Source: Flavobacteriales bacterium
GTDB taxonomy: Bacteria; Bacteroidota; Bacteroidia; Flavobacteriales_D; Cryomorphaceae
Direction of reading: 5' to 3'
Length of the DNA: 12,886 nt
NCBI GenBank assembly: GCA_020200995.1
Contig: JAIVHQ010000011.1
Location: forward strand, 1 to 12,886
A program made the position numbers and the translations under genes. Numbering within the stretch: position 1 is the stretch's first letter; each line of letters begins with the position of its first letter. This document shows, piece by piece, positions 1 through 8,000 of this stretch. The notes beneath the pieces were generated by a model, which saw nothing but the letters and a program-made list of their open reading frames with translations, did not search any database and was not told the origin of the DNA.

Positions 1-1
1 G

Positions 2-26
2 GAGTCCCGCCGCGGCGGGATGACTC
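2..26. repeat. GC-rich imperfect palindrome at window edge
   Basis: The segment contains the perfect 16-base palindrome TCCCGCCGCGGCGGGA (5-20), flanked by GAGT on the left and ATGACTC on the right. The right arm, read in reverse complement, is GAGTCATCCCGCCG. The left arm is the same except that CAT is missing, so the two arms make a long stem with a three-base bulge. No T run follows on either side, so it is not a textbook intrinsic terminator. It may be a dispersed intergenic palindrome (REP-like), or it may help end transcription of the minus-strand gene that stops at 97. No second copy was seen in the window. Confidence 0.5.
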
Positions 27-96
27 ATTACAGAACAAGTGGAACGCCGATCGACGATCAAGCCGAAGGCATGAGAATGGACTTTCCGGGCAGCCT

Positions 97-591
97 CTAA
101 TTGGCGTGCTTGGTAATCATCTCAAACAATTCGTACTCATCCCCATCAGCGTAGTTGTTGTGTTGCCAAACAACGTTTCCCTCGCCGTCGATCAAAAAGG
201 TGTGGGGCACATTGTTCACGCCCATCAGCCTTTTGAAATCCTGGTTTTCGTCGATGTACACTTCGTAATCCCACGCAGCGCCGTTCACGAAGGGAAGCAC
301 CCTCGATCGGCTTCTCGAATCGTCAATGGAAATAGCGATGAGCTTTACACCCGTGTCTTCCTGCCAGTCGTCGTAGAGTTCTGCGATGTTGTTCAGCTCG
401 CGTTTGCACGGGGCGCACCAGGTGGCCCAGAAGCTGATGACAATCGGATTGCCGTCATTGTTGAAATCGGCGGTGTCAAAAGTTTTCCCGTCCAGACCTT
501 TAATGTTGGCCGAGGGAATTTTTCGTGTTTCCTGGGCTGTGGCCGTTCCGTAAATCAAAAAGGCCATTGCAATCAAAATCAGATGTCGCAT
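97..591 (-). CDS. Exported TlpA/ResA-family thioredoxin-like protein
   Basis: This is a 164-residue extracytoplasmic thiol-disulfide oxidoreductase of the TlpA/ResA/AhpC-TSA-like thioredoxin group. Residues 1-20 form a signal peptide ending ATAQ. The active-site motif WCAPC is at 58-62 in the context SFWATWCAPCKRE, and the cis-proline motif VPHT follows, with Pro at about 129. The size fits a single-domain member. In this family such proteins reduce or exchange disulfides in the periplasm; the substrate cannot be told from the sequence. The reading frame stays open upstream to an ATG at 681, but that longer form would translate through a terminator hairpin (613-658) and place 30 residues ahead of a clean signal peptide, so the ATG at 591 is preferred. 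No Shine-Dalgarno is visible, as is usual in Bacteroidota. The upstream neighbour on the same strand also has a thioredoxin-type CxxC domain. Family assignment is secure; the specific role is not known. Confidence 0.9.
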   Translation of the reverse strand: MRHLILIAMAFLIYGTATAQETRKIPSANIKGLDGKTFDTADFNNDGNPIVISFWATWCAPCKRELNNIAELYDDWQEDTGVKLIAISIDDSRSRSRVLPFVNGAAWDYEVYIDENQDFKRLMGVNNVPHTFLIDGEGNVVWQHNNYADGDEYELFEMITKHAN

Positions 592-612
592 TGAGAGTAA
601 AATAAACAGATG

Positions 613-658
613 AAAAAAAATCAGGCCGCGACTGTCGTAAAAACTGCCGCGACCTGAT
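613..658 (-). terminator. Intrinsic terminator after the Omp28-like gene
   Basis: Read on the minus strand, the arms at 658-646 and 632-620 form a 13-bp stem, followed directly by eight T residues (620-613, the first also pairing in the stem). Two positions are G-U wobbles in minus-strand RNA but would be A-C mismatches in plus-strand RNA, so the hairpin is shaped for minus-strand transcripts. It lies 42 bases after the stop of the 568-residue secreted protein and only 21 bases before the preferred start of the tlpA-like gene. Confidence 0.88.
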
Positions 659-700
659 AGTGAATGATAAAACTGTGCCAAAATACAATCGGCTTTCGTT

Positions 701-2407
701 TTATTTCGTGAGCATTAATTTTCTCGCTTCCGTGCCTTGTTCTGTGGTGAAGTTGATCACATACACACCCGGCTGCATGGCCGACATATCGATGGTGCTC
801 ATGTGGTAGCCTGCACCCATGGTACCGAGGGCTTTGCTGAGAACACGCTTGCCTGCCACGTCAAAAATATCGATTTGGGTGGTTTGGGCATCAGTCAGGT
901 CAAACTCTACATTGAGTATTCCCGAAGTGGGGTTGGGGAAGAGGTTGAGGGCATTCATACCGGTGGTGTTCTCGACTGATACAGTTGATAATTGAACCAC
1001 ATCAAATGCGGCTGTCAGTTCTTCGAACTCCGTGCTTCCGTCGTAAGATAGAATGACATTACCGAGATCGTCTGTGATGTTTGCGCTGCCATCTGTTGCT
1101 CCCCACTGCGATCCATTCAGACCGTCACCGTATTCGTCATAAATGGTGAAAAAATAACAGCCGAATTCTTCCAGCTCTACGGGTTCAGAGATGCTTTGGT
1201 TGTTTTGACCACTGTAGGGCCCACCTGAAGCCATGGTAGCACCGGCATCATTTTTAATGTCCCATGTGGTTTCCACCGGCCAGTTGTCGAGGTCGATTTC
1301 TACGTTGATATATGTTGTGGTTTCTGCAGCCGATAGATCTAACTCCACTTCAAGAGATCCTTCTAATTCATTGTCACTTTCGTTCAAAGCGATCGCGTTG
1401 GCTGTAATGTTATTAACGCCAATGTTCTGAACGGTGATTTCGTCAAAATCTACCACCACCTGATCCAGGAGTGCGGCTTGACCCGTCCATGAGGCAAAAA
1501 ATTCTTCTCCATTGATATTTAATACAACATCGACTGAGTTCAGCTCTTCCGAACCTGCATTGAGGAAAGTCACTTCGGGGGTAAATGAAATGTCGAGACC
1601 TTCACATGTCGGACCCGGCAAATTGGTTAAACTCACTGCTTGAGCAGCAAGGTTGTATTCTGAAGTTAAAGTGATATCAGTATTAATAGCGGCCTGATGG
1701 ATTTCCTTGGTTGAATTGTTTTGGACGAAAGCAATAACCGCGAGCTCATTGAAATCATACACGTTGGCATGATCCCAAGACAGGTCAAAAGTTTCAGTTT
1801 GCCCTTCAGTCCATGTTGAAGGCAGCGTAGTGCCGTTCTGATTTGGCAGCATTTGCTTCATCACATTTTTAAAGGTGGTTTCTCCGTTGGTCCCCGGAGC
1901 AGTGGCGAAAGAGATATCCTGCTCTACTACCACGGTGTGCAAGCGGAGGTTGTTGTCTGTAAAGTCTTGTGACGCTGTAACAGATACTGTGGCAGTAACC
2001 GTCGTTAGGGAAACCTCATAAGAAATTTCAATGTCGTAAGGCGAAGGTACATCATACCTTGCATTTACCTGATTGATTCCCCAATTAGCGGGGTGATCGT
2101 TATAGAAGTTCCCGTCGAGTACAGAATTTGGAATACCGGTAACATTGTAGTACCCCGCGCGCGATCCGCTGTGGGCAGGGTTGTGCGAATACATGGGGTC
2201 GGTGCCCGGAGGTGCCAACTGATATTTCAGTCCGATAATCTTGTCGGGGTTGCCTTCCAATAAAGTGTTAACAGCCGGGTTGAAGGTGGCACACGGAGGA
2301 CAGGAAGCTCCTGTAAAGTGCTCCAGAAGGACCAATCGCTGAGATTGGCCGAAAGCCGCGAAGAACAGCAATGAAGCTGTGATGCTCAAAAAGTAAATTT
2401 TTTTCAT
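701..2407 (-). CDS. Secreted Omp28-like thioredoxin-fold protein with T9SS sorting domain
   Basis: This is a 568-residue exported protein. Residues 1-21 are a signal peptide (Lys-rich start, hydrophobic core, end near FGQ). Residues about 24-245 resemble the Omp28-related, thioredoxin-like secreted proteins of Bacteroidota: LLEHFTGASCPPC at 27-39 gives a CPPC pair (Cys36, Cys39), and GIPNS at 91-95 looks like the cis-proline loop. Residues about 255-360 look like an Ig/CARDB-type beta-sandwich. Residues about 365-470 contain FTIYDEYGDGLNG (420-432), a GDG-containing beta domain that I recall from other T9SS cargo. Residues about 485-568 are a T9SS type A sorting domain, with LFPNPTSG near 489-496 and the basic end RKLMLTK. 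The protein is therefore expected to cross the outer membrane through SprA, lose its C-terminal domain and be attached to the cell surface or released. The ATG at 2407 follows a 457-bp spacer, and a strong terminator follows the gene. The substrate of the thioredoxin-like part is unknown. Confidence 0.88.
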   Translation of the reverse strand: MKKIYFLSITASLLFFAAFGQSQRLVLLEHFTGASCPPCATFNPAVNTLLEGNPDKIIGLKYQLAPPGTDPMYSHNPAHSGSRAGYYNVTGIPNSVLDGNFYNDHPANWGINQVNARYDVPSPYDIEISYEVSLTTVTATVSVTASQDFTDNNLRLHTVVVEQDISFATAPGTNGETTFKNVMKQMLPNQNGTTLPSTWTEGQTETFDLSWDHANVYDFNELAVIAFVQNNSTKEIHQAAINTDITLTSEYNLAAQAVSLTNLPGPTCEGLDISFTPEVTFLNAGSEELNSVDVVLNINGEEFFASWTGQAALLDQVVVDFDEITVQNIGVNNITANAIALNESDNELEGSLEVELDLSAAETTTYINVEIDLDNWPVETTWDIKNDAGATMASGGPYSGQNNQSISEPVELEEFGCYFFTIYDEYGDGLNGSQWGATDGSANITDDLGNVILSYDGSTEFEELTAAFDVVQLSTVSVENTTGMNALNLFPNPTSGILNVEFDLTDAQTTQIDIFDVAGKRVLSKALGTMGAGYHMSTIDMSAMQPGVYVINFTTEQGTEARKLMLTK

Positions 2408-2864
2408 TTTGATTTAGGTTAAAAATGATTTCAACAATGGATGTGGGTTTATGCAATTTCTTGCGAAAGTGTAAAAGTGTTAATTTTTGTTGCAGCAGCC
2501 AAGGCTTTTGTTGTTTTACTTGCAAATATTAATGAAAATTTAATTGGATTCCTAGTATTGAAATTCGCTGTGATTCCTGTAAAATTTGTTTGAAGTGGGT
2601 GAGATTTTAGAAGATCTAATCTGGGTTAATACGGTCACAAAAGCAATATATTAGTGCGTTGTAGGAATGGCAGGCTTTTGAATGCCGTTCTATATTTCTC
2701 TTAGAAAGGGTAATCGTCGCTTGGAATCTTGAGCAATATTACGCACTGAAGTTGGCAGCCGGTCGGCAATGTTGTTTTGTTAACTTTGCGCAGGAACAAA
2801 AATTACAGTGAAATCCTGAATCTTGAAAGTCGCAGGATAGCTGCTCCACAAAACTAAAATTGTC
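2408..2864. other. 457-bp divergent intergenic spacer, AT-rich
   Basis: This is the spacer between the minus-strand Omp28-like gene and the plus-strand secreted protein. It has no convincing small gene and no RNA gene that I recognise. It holds a -7-like TAACTTTG at 2781-2788 for the right-hand gene. On the minus strand, AATATTTG (2530-2523) is a 7-of-8 match to TAnnTTTG, but no -33 element was found at the right distance. A 7-bp stem with a 10-base loop (2666-2672 with 2683-2689) and a short inverted repeat TTAGA-AGA-TCTAA near 2608-2619 are too weak to name. Confidence 0.55.
2781..2788 (+). promoter_or_regulatory. Bacteroidota -7 element upstream of the 225-residue secreted protein
   Basis: TAACTTTG is an exact match to the Bacteroidota primary-sigma -7 consensus TAnnTTTG. 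Transcription would start near 2795, leaving a leader of about 70 bases before the ATG at 2865. No good -33 TTTG lies at the usual 19-21-base spacing, which lowers confidence. Confidence 0.45.
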
Positions 2865-3542
2865 ATGAATTACATCTATCACTTTATTTTTCTCATTGCT
2901 CTCTTTGGTACTACCTCTTCTGCTTTCGGCCAGTTTACAGTAAGTCCAAACCCGGCTTCTAACAACGATTTTGCTTTTAGTGAGCCTGACGTAGTAGCCA
3001 ATAGCACGATATTTAACGAATCCGATGATACCTTGAGTGTGACCTGGTTCAGGACTGTTCATTTGTTGCCGCAAGGATGGGAGACAGCCGTATGCGATAT
3101 TGTTCAATGTTATTTTACTTTCGTTGATAGCCAGACTTTTGAATTGGGGCCCGGCGCCGAAGGTAATATGGATGTTCATGTGTACCCCGATGGGAGCGAG
3201 GGTTCTGCCATGATAGAGGTGAAGATGATCGACAATGCGAACCCCACAGATACGCTCGATGTATTTTATCTTTTTAATACCGCCCTATCCGCAGGCGTAG
3301 AAAGTTTTCGCCAGACCATCAAAGTATTTCCTAATCCTACTGTAGATCTTATTACCATCGAAGCAGGGCACGATGTGCACACCGCTGAAGTGTTTGGAGT
3401 CGACGGAAGGCTGCTACGAAATGTAGCACTCAATGGATCATCCACTTTTGATGTTTCTGAATTGCCCTCCGGACCTTATGTACTTCGACTGCGCGACAGA
3501 GAAGGTGCGATACTGTCTTCGAGTATTGTGGTGAGGGAGTAG
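2865..3542 (+). CDS. Small secreted protein with T9SS type A sorting domain
   Basis: This is a 225-residue exported protein of unknown function. Residues 1-22 are a signal peptide ending SSAFG/Q. Residues about 24-140 form a beta-rich domain with the distinctive stretch WFRTVHLLPQGWETAVCD (61-78), then CYFTFVDSQTFELGPG (82-97) and the run MDVHVYPDGSEG (102-113). The only cysteines, Cys77 and Cys82, sit close together and could form a disulfide after export. I recall this layout from other T9SS cargo but know no named function. Residues about 150-225 are a type A sorting domain: VFPNPTVDLITIE (154-166), VFGVDGRLL (176-184), LPSGPYVLRL (200-209) and a short basic end. The protein should be exported through SprA. 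It converges with the sirtuin gene and shares a terminator with it. The ATG at 2865 gives the signal peptide directly and has no Shine-Dalgarno. Confidence 0.87.
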   Translation: MNYIYHFIFLIALFGTTSSAFGQFTVSPNPASNNDFAFSEPDVVANSTIFNESDDTLSVTWFRTVHLLPQGWETAVCDIVQCYFTFVDSQTFELGPGAEGNMDVHVYPDGSEGSAMIEVKMIDNANPTDTLDVFYLFNTALSAGVESFRQTIKVFPNPTVDLITIEAGHDVHTAEVFGVDGRLLRNVALNGSSTFDVSELPSGPYVLRLRDREGAILSSSIVVRE

Positions 3543-3567
3543 CCATTCCTTAATCGAGCAAAACACT

Positions 3568-3597
3568 AAAAGGGCCTGCAATTTTGCAGGCCTTTTT
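3568..3597. terminator. Shared bidirectional terminator between convergent genes
   Basis: GGCCTGCA (3573-3580) pairs with TGCAGGCC (3585-3592) around a four-base loop. The stem is extended by AAAAG on the left and CTTTTT on the right. Plus-strand RNA ends in five U residues, and minus-strand RNA in four. It lies 26 bases after the stop of the 225-residue secreted protein. Its right edge overlaps the TAA stop (3598-3596) of the sirtuin gene, so it can end transcription from both sides. Confidence 0.87.
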
Positions 3598-4282
3598 AAA
3601 TTTTGCCCATCCGCTCTTCAACAAACTTAGGAACACCGATGGCCGCTTTTTCTTTGATATGCGTCACAGTCGCCTTCATGTAGGCCGGCATTTCACCAGG
3701 ATCCACCAGTAATACTTCGGCACCTTGCGGCGCTTCAAAAGCGAGGCCCGCTGCGGGGTACACCTGAAGCGATGTTCCTACAATGAGGAGTAAATCTGCG
3801 CTGCGCACCACTTTTAACGCCTCTTCCATTGCCGGCACCAACTCCCCGAACCACACAATGTGAGGCCTCAGCTGAAATCCGTTTTTGCAGAGGTCGCCGA
3901 GCATGAGGCCCGCCTCGGGCATGGGGTAGATGTCAGTCTCATCGCCGGTGCTGCGGCATTTGGTCAATTCACCGTGCAGGTGGAGCACTTTTGATGAGCC
4001 CGCTCGCTCGTGCAGGTCGTCCACGTTTTGGGTGACCACTTCAACTTCGTACTTCTCCTCCAGCCGGGCGATGGCCAGATGCGCTGCGTTCGGTTTTGCT
4101 TTTCGCAAATCGGCCACACGCATATTATAGAAGTCGAGCACCAATTGCGGGTTATTCGCAAAGGCTTCCGGGGTGGCCACATCTTCGATGCGGTAGTTTT
4201 CCCAAAGTCCGCCGCTGTCGCGAAATGTTTTGATCCCACTGTCGGCGCTCATGCCCGCTCCACTGAAGACTACTATTTTCAT
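3596..4282 (-). CDS. NAD-dependent protein deacylase, Sir2 family (class III, SIRT5/CobB-like)
   Basis: This is a 228-residue cytoplasmic sirtuin that would remove acyl groups from lysines using NAD, yielding nicotinamide and O-acyl-ADP-ribose. The NAD-binding GAGMSADSGIKTFR is at 8-21, TQNVDDLHERAG at 84-95, the catalytic His is His103 in LHLHGE, RPHIVWFGE is at 139-147, and VGTSLQVYPAAGL is at 168-180. Tyr52 and Arg55 (FYNMR) match the Tyr-x-x-Arg pair that lets SIRT5-type enzymes bind succinyl or malonyl lysine, so desuccinylase or demalonylase activity is plausible. Only two cysteines are present (109 and 132), so the usual four-cysteine structural zinc site is missing; I recall related Bacteroidota sirtuins that look the same. 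The ATG at 4282 begins the usual MKIVVFSGAG strand. The gene diverges from ruvA and has its own promoter. Called cobB or npdA in some genomes; I leave the symbol open. Confidence 0.93.
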   Translation of the reverse strand: MKIVVFSGAGMSADSGIKTFRDSGGLWENYRIEDVATPEAFANNPQLVLDFYNMRVADLRKAKPNAAHLAIARLEEKYEVEVVTQNVDDLHERAGSSKVLHLHGELTKCRSTGDETDIYPMPEAGLMLGDLCKNGFQLRPHIVWFGELVPAMEEALKVVRSADLLLIVGTSLQVYPAAGLAFEAPQGAEVLLVDPGEMPAYMKATVTHIKEKAAIGVPKFVEERMGKI

Positions 4283-4318
4283 GGTTGTTTAAACTTATTT
4301 ACATCTTTTCACAGTTTC

Positions 4319-4350
4319 CAAATGTAGATTTTTACTTTTACGCCCCGAAA
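4319..4350 (-). promoter_or_regulatory. Promoter of the sirtuin gene
   Basis: On the minus strand TACATTTG (4326-4319) matches the Bacteroidota -7 consensus TAnnTTTG exactly. It is preceded, after 20 bases, by TTTC (4350-4347), three of four with the -33 element TTTG. Transcription would start near 4312, giving a leader of about 30 bases before the ATG at 4282. No equally good plus-strand promoter for ruvA was found in the same spacer. Confidence 0.6.
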
Positions 4351-4439
4351 TGCCGCAGGGGTGTCACTTTTTCCTGAAAGGGAAGTAAATGTCTGATTTA
4401 AATGAAGTGATGTGAGTGCGGTAAGATGCTGAAAAACTT

Positions 4440-5027
4440 ATGATCGAATACATCAAGGGCGAACTTGTAGCGCGTACACCTACACACATTGTCGTAGAAA
4501 CTGCCGGCACGGGTTACATCATGGCCGTTAGTCTGTCTACTTTTGAGGCCCTTGCGGGAAAAAAACAGGTGAAAATCCTTATCCACGCCGTGATTCGCGA
4601 AGATGCCCATAATCTCTATGGATTCGCTGCAGAGGCCGAAAGGGCTATGTTTCGCAACCTGATTTCGGTGTCGGGCATCGGACCCTCATCGGCCATGGCC
4701 GCACTGAGTACCCTGGCCCCGGGAAAGCTACAGTCTGCTATCGCCAACGGAGATGTAAGTTCACTTCAAAAAATCAAAGGCATCGGCGCCAAATCTGCGC
4801 AACGTATCATCGTGGATCTCAAGGACAAAATAGGCCTTGGAGGAGATAATTTACATTTTGTTAACGATTCGAGCAATACCGTCCGATCTGAGGCGTTAAG
4901 AGCACTGCACAACTTGGGTTTTGATCAACGCAGAACACAAAAGATCGTCGACGAAATCCTTGATAAGAGCGACGGATCAATTAAAATTGAGGATTTAATA
5001 AAACTGAGTCTTAAGGGATTGGCTTGA
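4440..5027 (+). CDS. ruvA: Holliday junction branch migration complex subunit RuvA
   Basis: This is a 195-residue cytoplasmic protein. RuvA tetramers bind four-way DNA junctions and load the RuvB motor for branch migration in recombinational repair. The N-terminal OB-fold begins MIEYIKGELV, the usual RuvA start. Two helix-hairpin-helix motifs follow: SVSGIGPSSAMAAL (76-89) and LQKIKGIGAKSAQRIIVDLK (about 108-127). After a flexible link, residues about 148-195 form the small domain III that contacts RuvB (SEALRALHNLGF). Length is typical. The ATG at 4440 fixes the canonical N-terminus; there is no Shine-Dalgarno. It is the first gene of the plus-strand run, and sprA begins 25 bases after its stop, an order I recall from other Flavobacteriia. 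Confidence 0.97.
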   Translation: MIEYIKGELVARTPTHIVVETAGTGYIMAVSLSTFEALAGKKQVKILIHAVIREDAHNLYGFAAEAERAMFRNLISVSGIGPSSAMAALSTLAPGKLQSAIANGDVSSLQKIKGIGAKSAQRIIVDLKDKIGLGGDNLHFVNDSSNTVRSEALRALHNLGFDQRRTQKIVDEILDKSDGSIKIEDLIKLSLKGLA

Positions 5028-5052
5028 GGGTCAGTTTAGGCGCAAATTTGAT

Positions 5053-8000
5053 TTGGGTTTACGGTTTCGAAATATTTGGCAAATAGCCATTGCGGCCACG
5101 CTTTTGATGTGGGTCTGGACGAGTAGTGCCAATCGGCCCTACGTGGATCACTCTGTCGTGAACCTGCCCGAGCTCGTCATCATGCCGGTCGATTCGCCCG
5201 AAACCGATCTGCCTTATCCTTTTCAGGACGAAGTAAACCCCTACGGCGGCGACGGACGCATTACCCTCACCGACCCAAGCAACATGAACAACGTCATCGA
5301 GTATGACGTGGAGACCGGGGAATACTACTTTTACAAGCGCATCGGCGACAACATCGATTATCGCAGCCCGACGGTTATGAACTTTGACGAGTACATGGCC
5401 TACATCAAGAAGAATTCGGAAAAGGAATACTGGAAGGAAATCCGGTCTTTTGACGAAATGTCAGGAGATGAGGAAAATGGCATAGATCCTTTTGCTCCGA
5501 GCCTGGAGATCAAGAGCAAAGGTTTTGATCGAATTTTTGGTGGAAACAAGGTGGAAATAAAGCCCCAGGGTACTGCCGAACTTATTTTTGGCGCCAACAC
5601 CAACTATAACGAGAATCCGCAGATTCCCGTTAATCAGCGCCGCATCACCACTTTCAATTTTGACCAGCGCATCCAGCTCAATGTGGTGGGGCAGATCGGT
5701 GAAAAGATGCAGCTCAGCACCAACTACAACACCGAGGCTACTTTTGACTTTGAGAACCAAACCAAAATAGAATACGAGGGCTACGAAGACGAAATCATCC
5801 AGAAACTCGAAGCAGGTAACGTGAGTATGCCGCTTAACAATTCCCTGATTTCGGGAAGTCAAAGCCTCTTTGGTGTGAAATCGGAACTGCGGTTTGGAAA
5901 GCTCACGGCTACCACGATTTTCTCGCAGGAGCGCGGTCAGAAAAAGCAAATCAACGTGCAAGGCGGTGCCCAAACCCAGGAGTTTGAAATCGGAGTGGAC
6001 GATTACGAATTTAACCGCCACTTTTTCCTGAGCGGCTACTTCAGGGCACAGTACAACCAGGCCATGCGAAGCCTGCCCGTGGTAAACTCGGGTGTGCAGG
6101 TAACCCGTATTGAAGTGTGGGTGGTAAACCAAACGGCCAATGTGGAAAACACGCGGAACATCATTGGCTTTACTGATCTTGGTGAAGATGCACTTTACCA
6201 AAACGAAGCCAACCCACTCGTGATTGGCGATAACCCGCTAAACAGGTTTCCTGCCAACAACCAGAACCAGTTGTATTCCATCATGGCCAACGACCCCGCA
6301 GTGCGTGGGTTTTCTCAATCCTCGCAGGCGCTGAGTTCGAGAAACCTGGTGAATGGCCGCGATTTTGAGCGCCTCTCCAACGCTCGGATGCTGACTGAAA
6401 ACGAATACACCTTCAACGAAAGGCTTGGGTTTATCTCACTCAACCAATCACTCAACAACGATGAGGTGCTTGCAGTAGGTTACCAATACACCTTGCAAGG
6501 CACTACTTATCAGGTAGGTGATCTTTCAAACGACGGAATCACTGCCCCGGATGCACTTTTCCTCAAAATGCTTAAGGCCACCGTGCTGGATGTGAACAAT
6601 CCGATCTGGGACTTGATGATGAAAAACGTCTACTCGCTCGGCGCTTTTCAAATTAACAACGAAGACTTTATTCTCGATGTATGGTACAACGACCCGGGAA
6701 AAGGAATCGACTTGCCAATCATTCCCGACCCGGAAACGCAAAATACGCCACTGATCCGCCTCTTTAACCTCGACCGAATCGACCAAAATGGAAACCCCCA
6801 GCCGGATGGCCGTTTTGACTTTGTGGACAACGCAGCGACAATGGGGGGAACCATACAGTCGCAAAACGGCCGAATATACTTCCCTGTCATAGAACCGTTT
6901 GGTTCTCACCTGCAGGAGCAGCTTTCAGAGGCAGGCATGTCGGAAGCCCGAATCGCCAACATCGCCTACCCGCAACTTTATGACTCGACAAAAATTGTGG
7001 CTCAGCAGAACTTTCTGTACCTCAATCGATTCAAAATTAAAGGTTCTTATAAATCAGCATCTTCTGACGAGATATCGCTCAATACCCTCAACATTCCTCA
7101 AGGGGCGGTGCAAGTGACTGCTGGGGGTGTTGCTTTGATTGAAAACCAAGATTTTACAGTAGATTATAACCTCGGTAGGGTAAAGATTTTGAACACGGGA
7201 CTTCTCGAATCTCAAACGCCCATTTCGATTTCGGTGGAGAGCAATACGCTCTTCAGTATTCAGACCAGGCGGTTGATGGGAGCGAGGTTTGACTACCGTT
7301 TTCACGAAAATTTCAACATCGGGGCCACCATCATGAATCTCAATGAGCGTCCCCTTACTCAAAAGGTTAACATTGGTGATGAACCCATGAACAACACCCT
7401 CTGGGGCCTTGATGTGAATTACCAGACTGAGTCGCGCTTTATGACCGATATGATCAATTCGCTGCCTTTCCTCAGCACAGCTGAAGAGTCGAGGATTGAT
7501 GCGGGTTTTGAATTTGCACAGCTCCTCCCCGGTCACAACAAGGTGGTGGGCCAGACGGGTGCTGCTTACATCGATGATTTTGAGGGAACCATTTCACTCA
7601 TTGACCTGCGAAACTTTGCGTCTTGGGCACTTTCCTCGATTCCTCAGGGCCAGACCGATGTCTTTCCCGAAGCAAACCGCAACGATGACTTGAGCATGGG
7701 CTATCGAAGGGCGAAGTTCAGCTGGTACATCATCGACCCGCTGTTTTTCAGGAACGACAACATCACCCCCGACGACCTCAACAACCGCCGGCATTACCAG
7801 CGAGAAGTTACCGAGAATGAGGTTTTTCCCGACAGGGAGCTTCCTGCAGGAACACCTGCCAATATCGCCACCCTCGATATGGCATTCTACCCAAACGAGC
7901 GCGGTCCTTACAACTATGACGCTGAATCCACGGATATTTCTGACGGGGTAGATCCTCAAACCGGGCTTCTTAACAATCCCGAAACCCGCTGGGGCGGTGT

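Noticed and set aside
2..100. An open plus-strand frame from the left edge ending at TAA 98-100 (tail DFPGSL), possibly the end of a convergent gene
   Set aside because: Only 32 codons are visible, and the frame runs through the edge palindrome. A faint likeness to an amylase motif (DFPGG) falls at the very end of the frame, where it should not be. This is not enough to call a gene.
106..594. A 162-codon plus-strand frame opposite the tlpA-like gene
   Set aside because: It is antisense to a gene with clear signal peptide and WCAPC motifs, and its own translation resembles no protein I know.
592..681. A 30-residue N-terminal extension of the tlpA-like protein from an ATG at 681
   Set aside because: It would be encoded by the terminator hairpin and would bury the signal peptide; the ATG at 591 gives a standard exported protein.
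2739..3179. A 146-codon minus-strand frame across the start of the small secreted protein
   Set aside because: It overlaps the promoter and signal peptide of a well-supported plus-strand gene, and its translation shows no domain or export signal.
5018..5050. Possible internal sprA promoter (ATTG, 21 bases, CAAATTTG)
   Set aside because: The -7 element differs from consensus at its first base, and transcription would start at about the TTG codon itself, leaving no leader. Co-transcription with ruvA is simpler.
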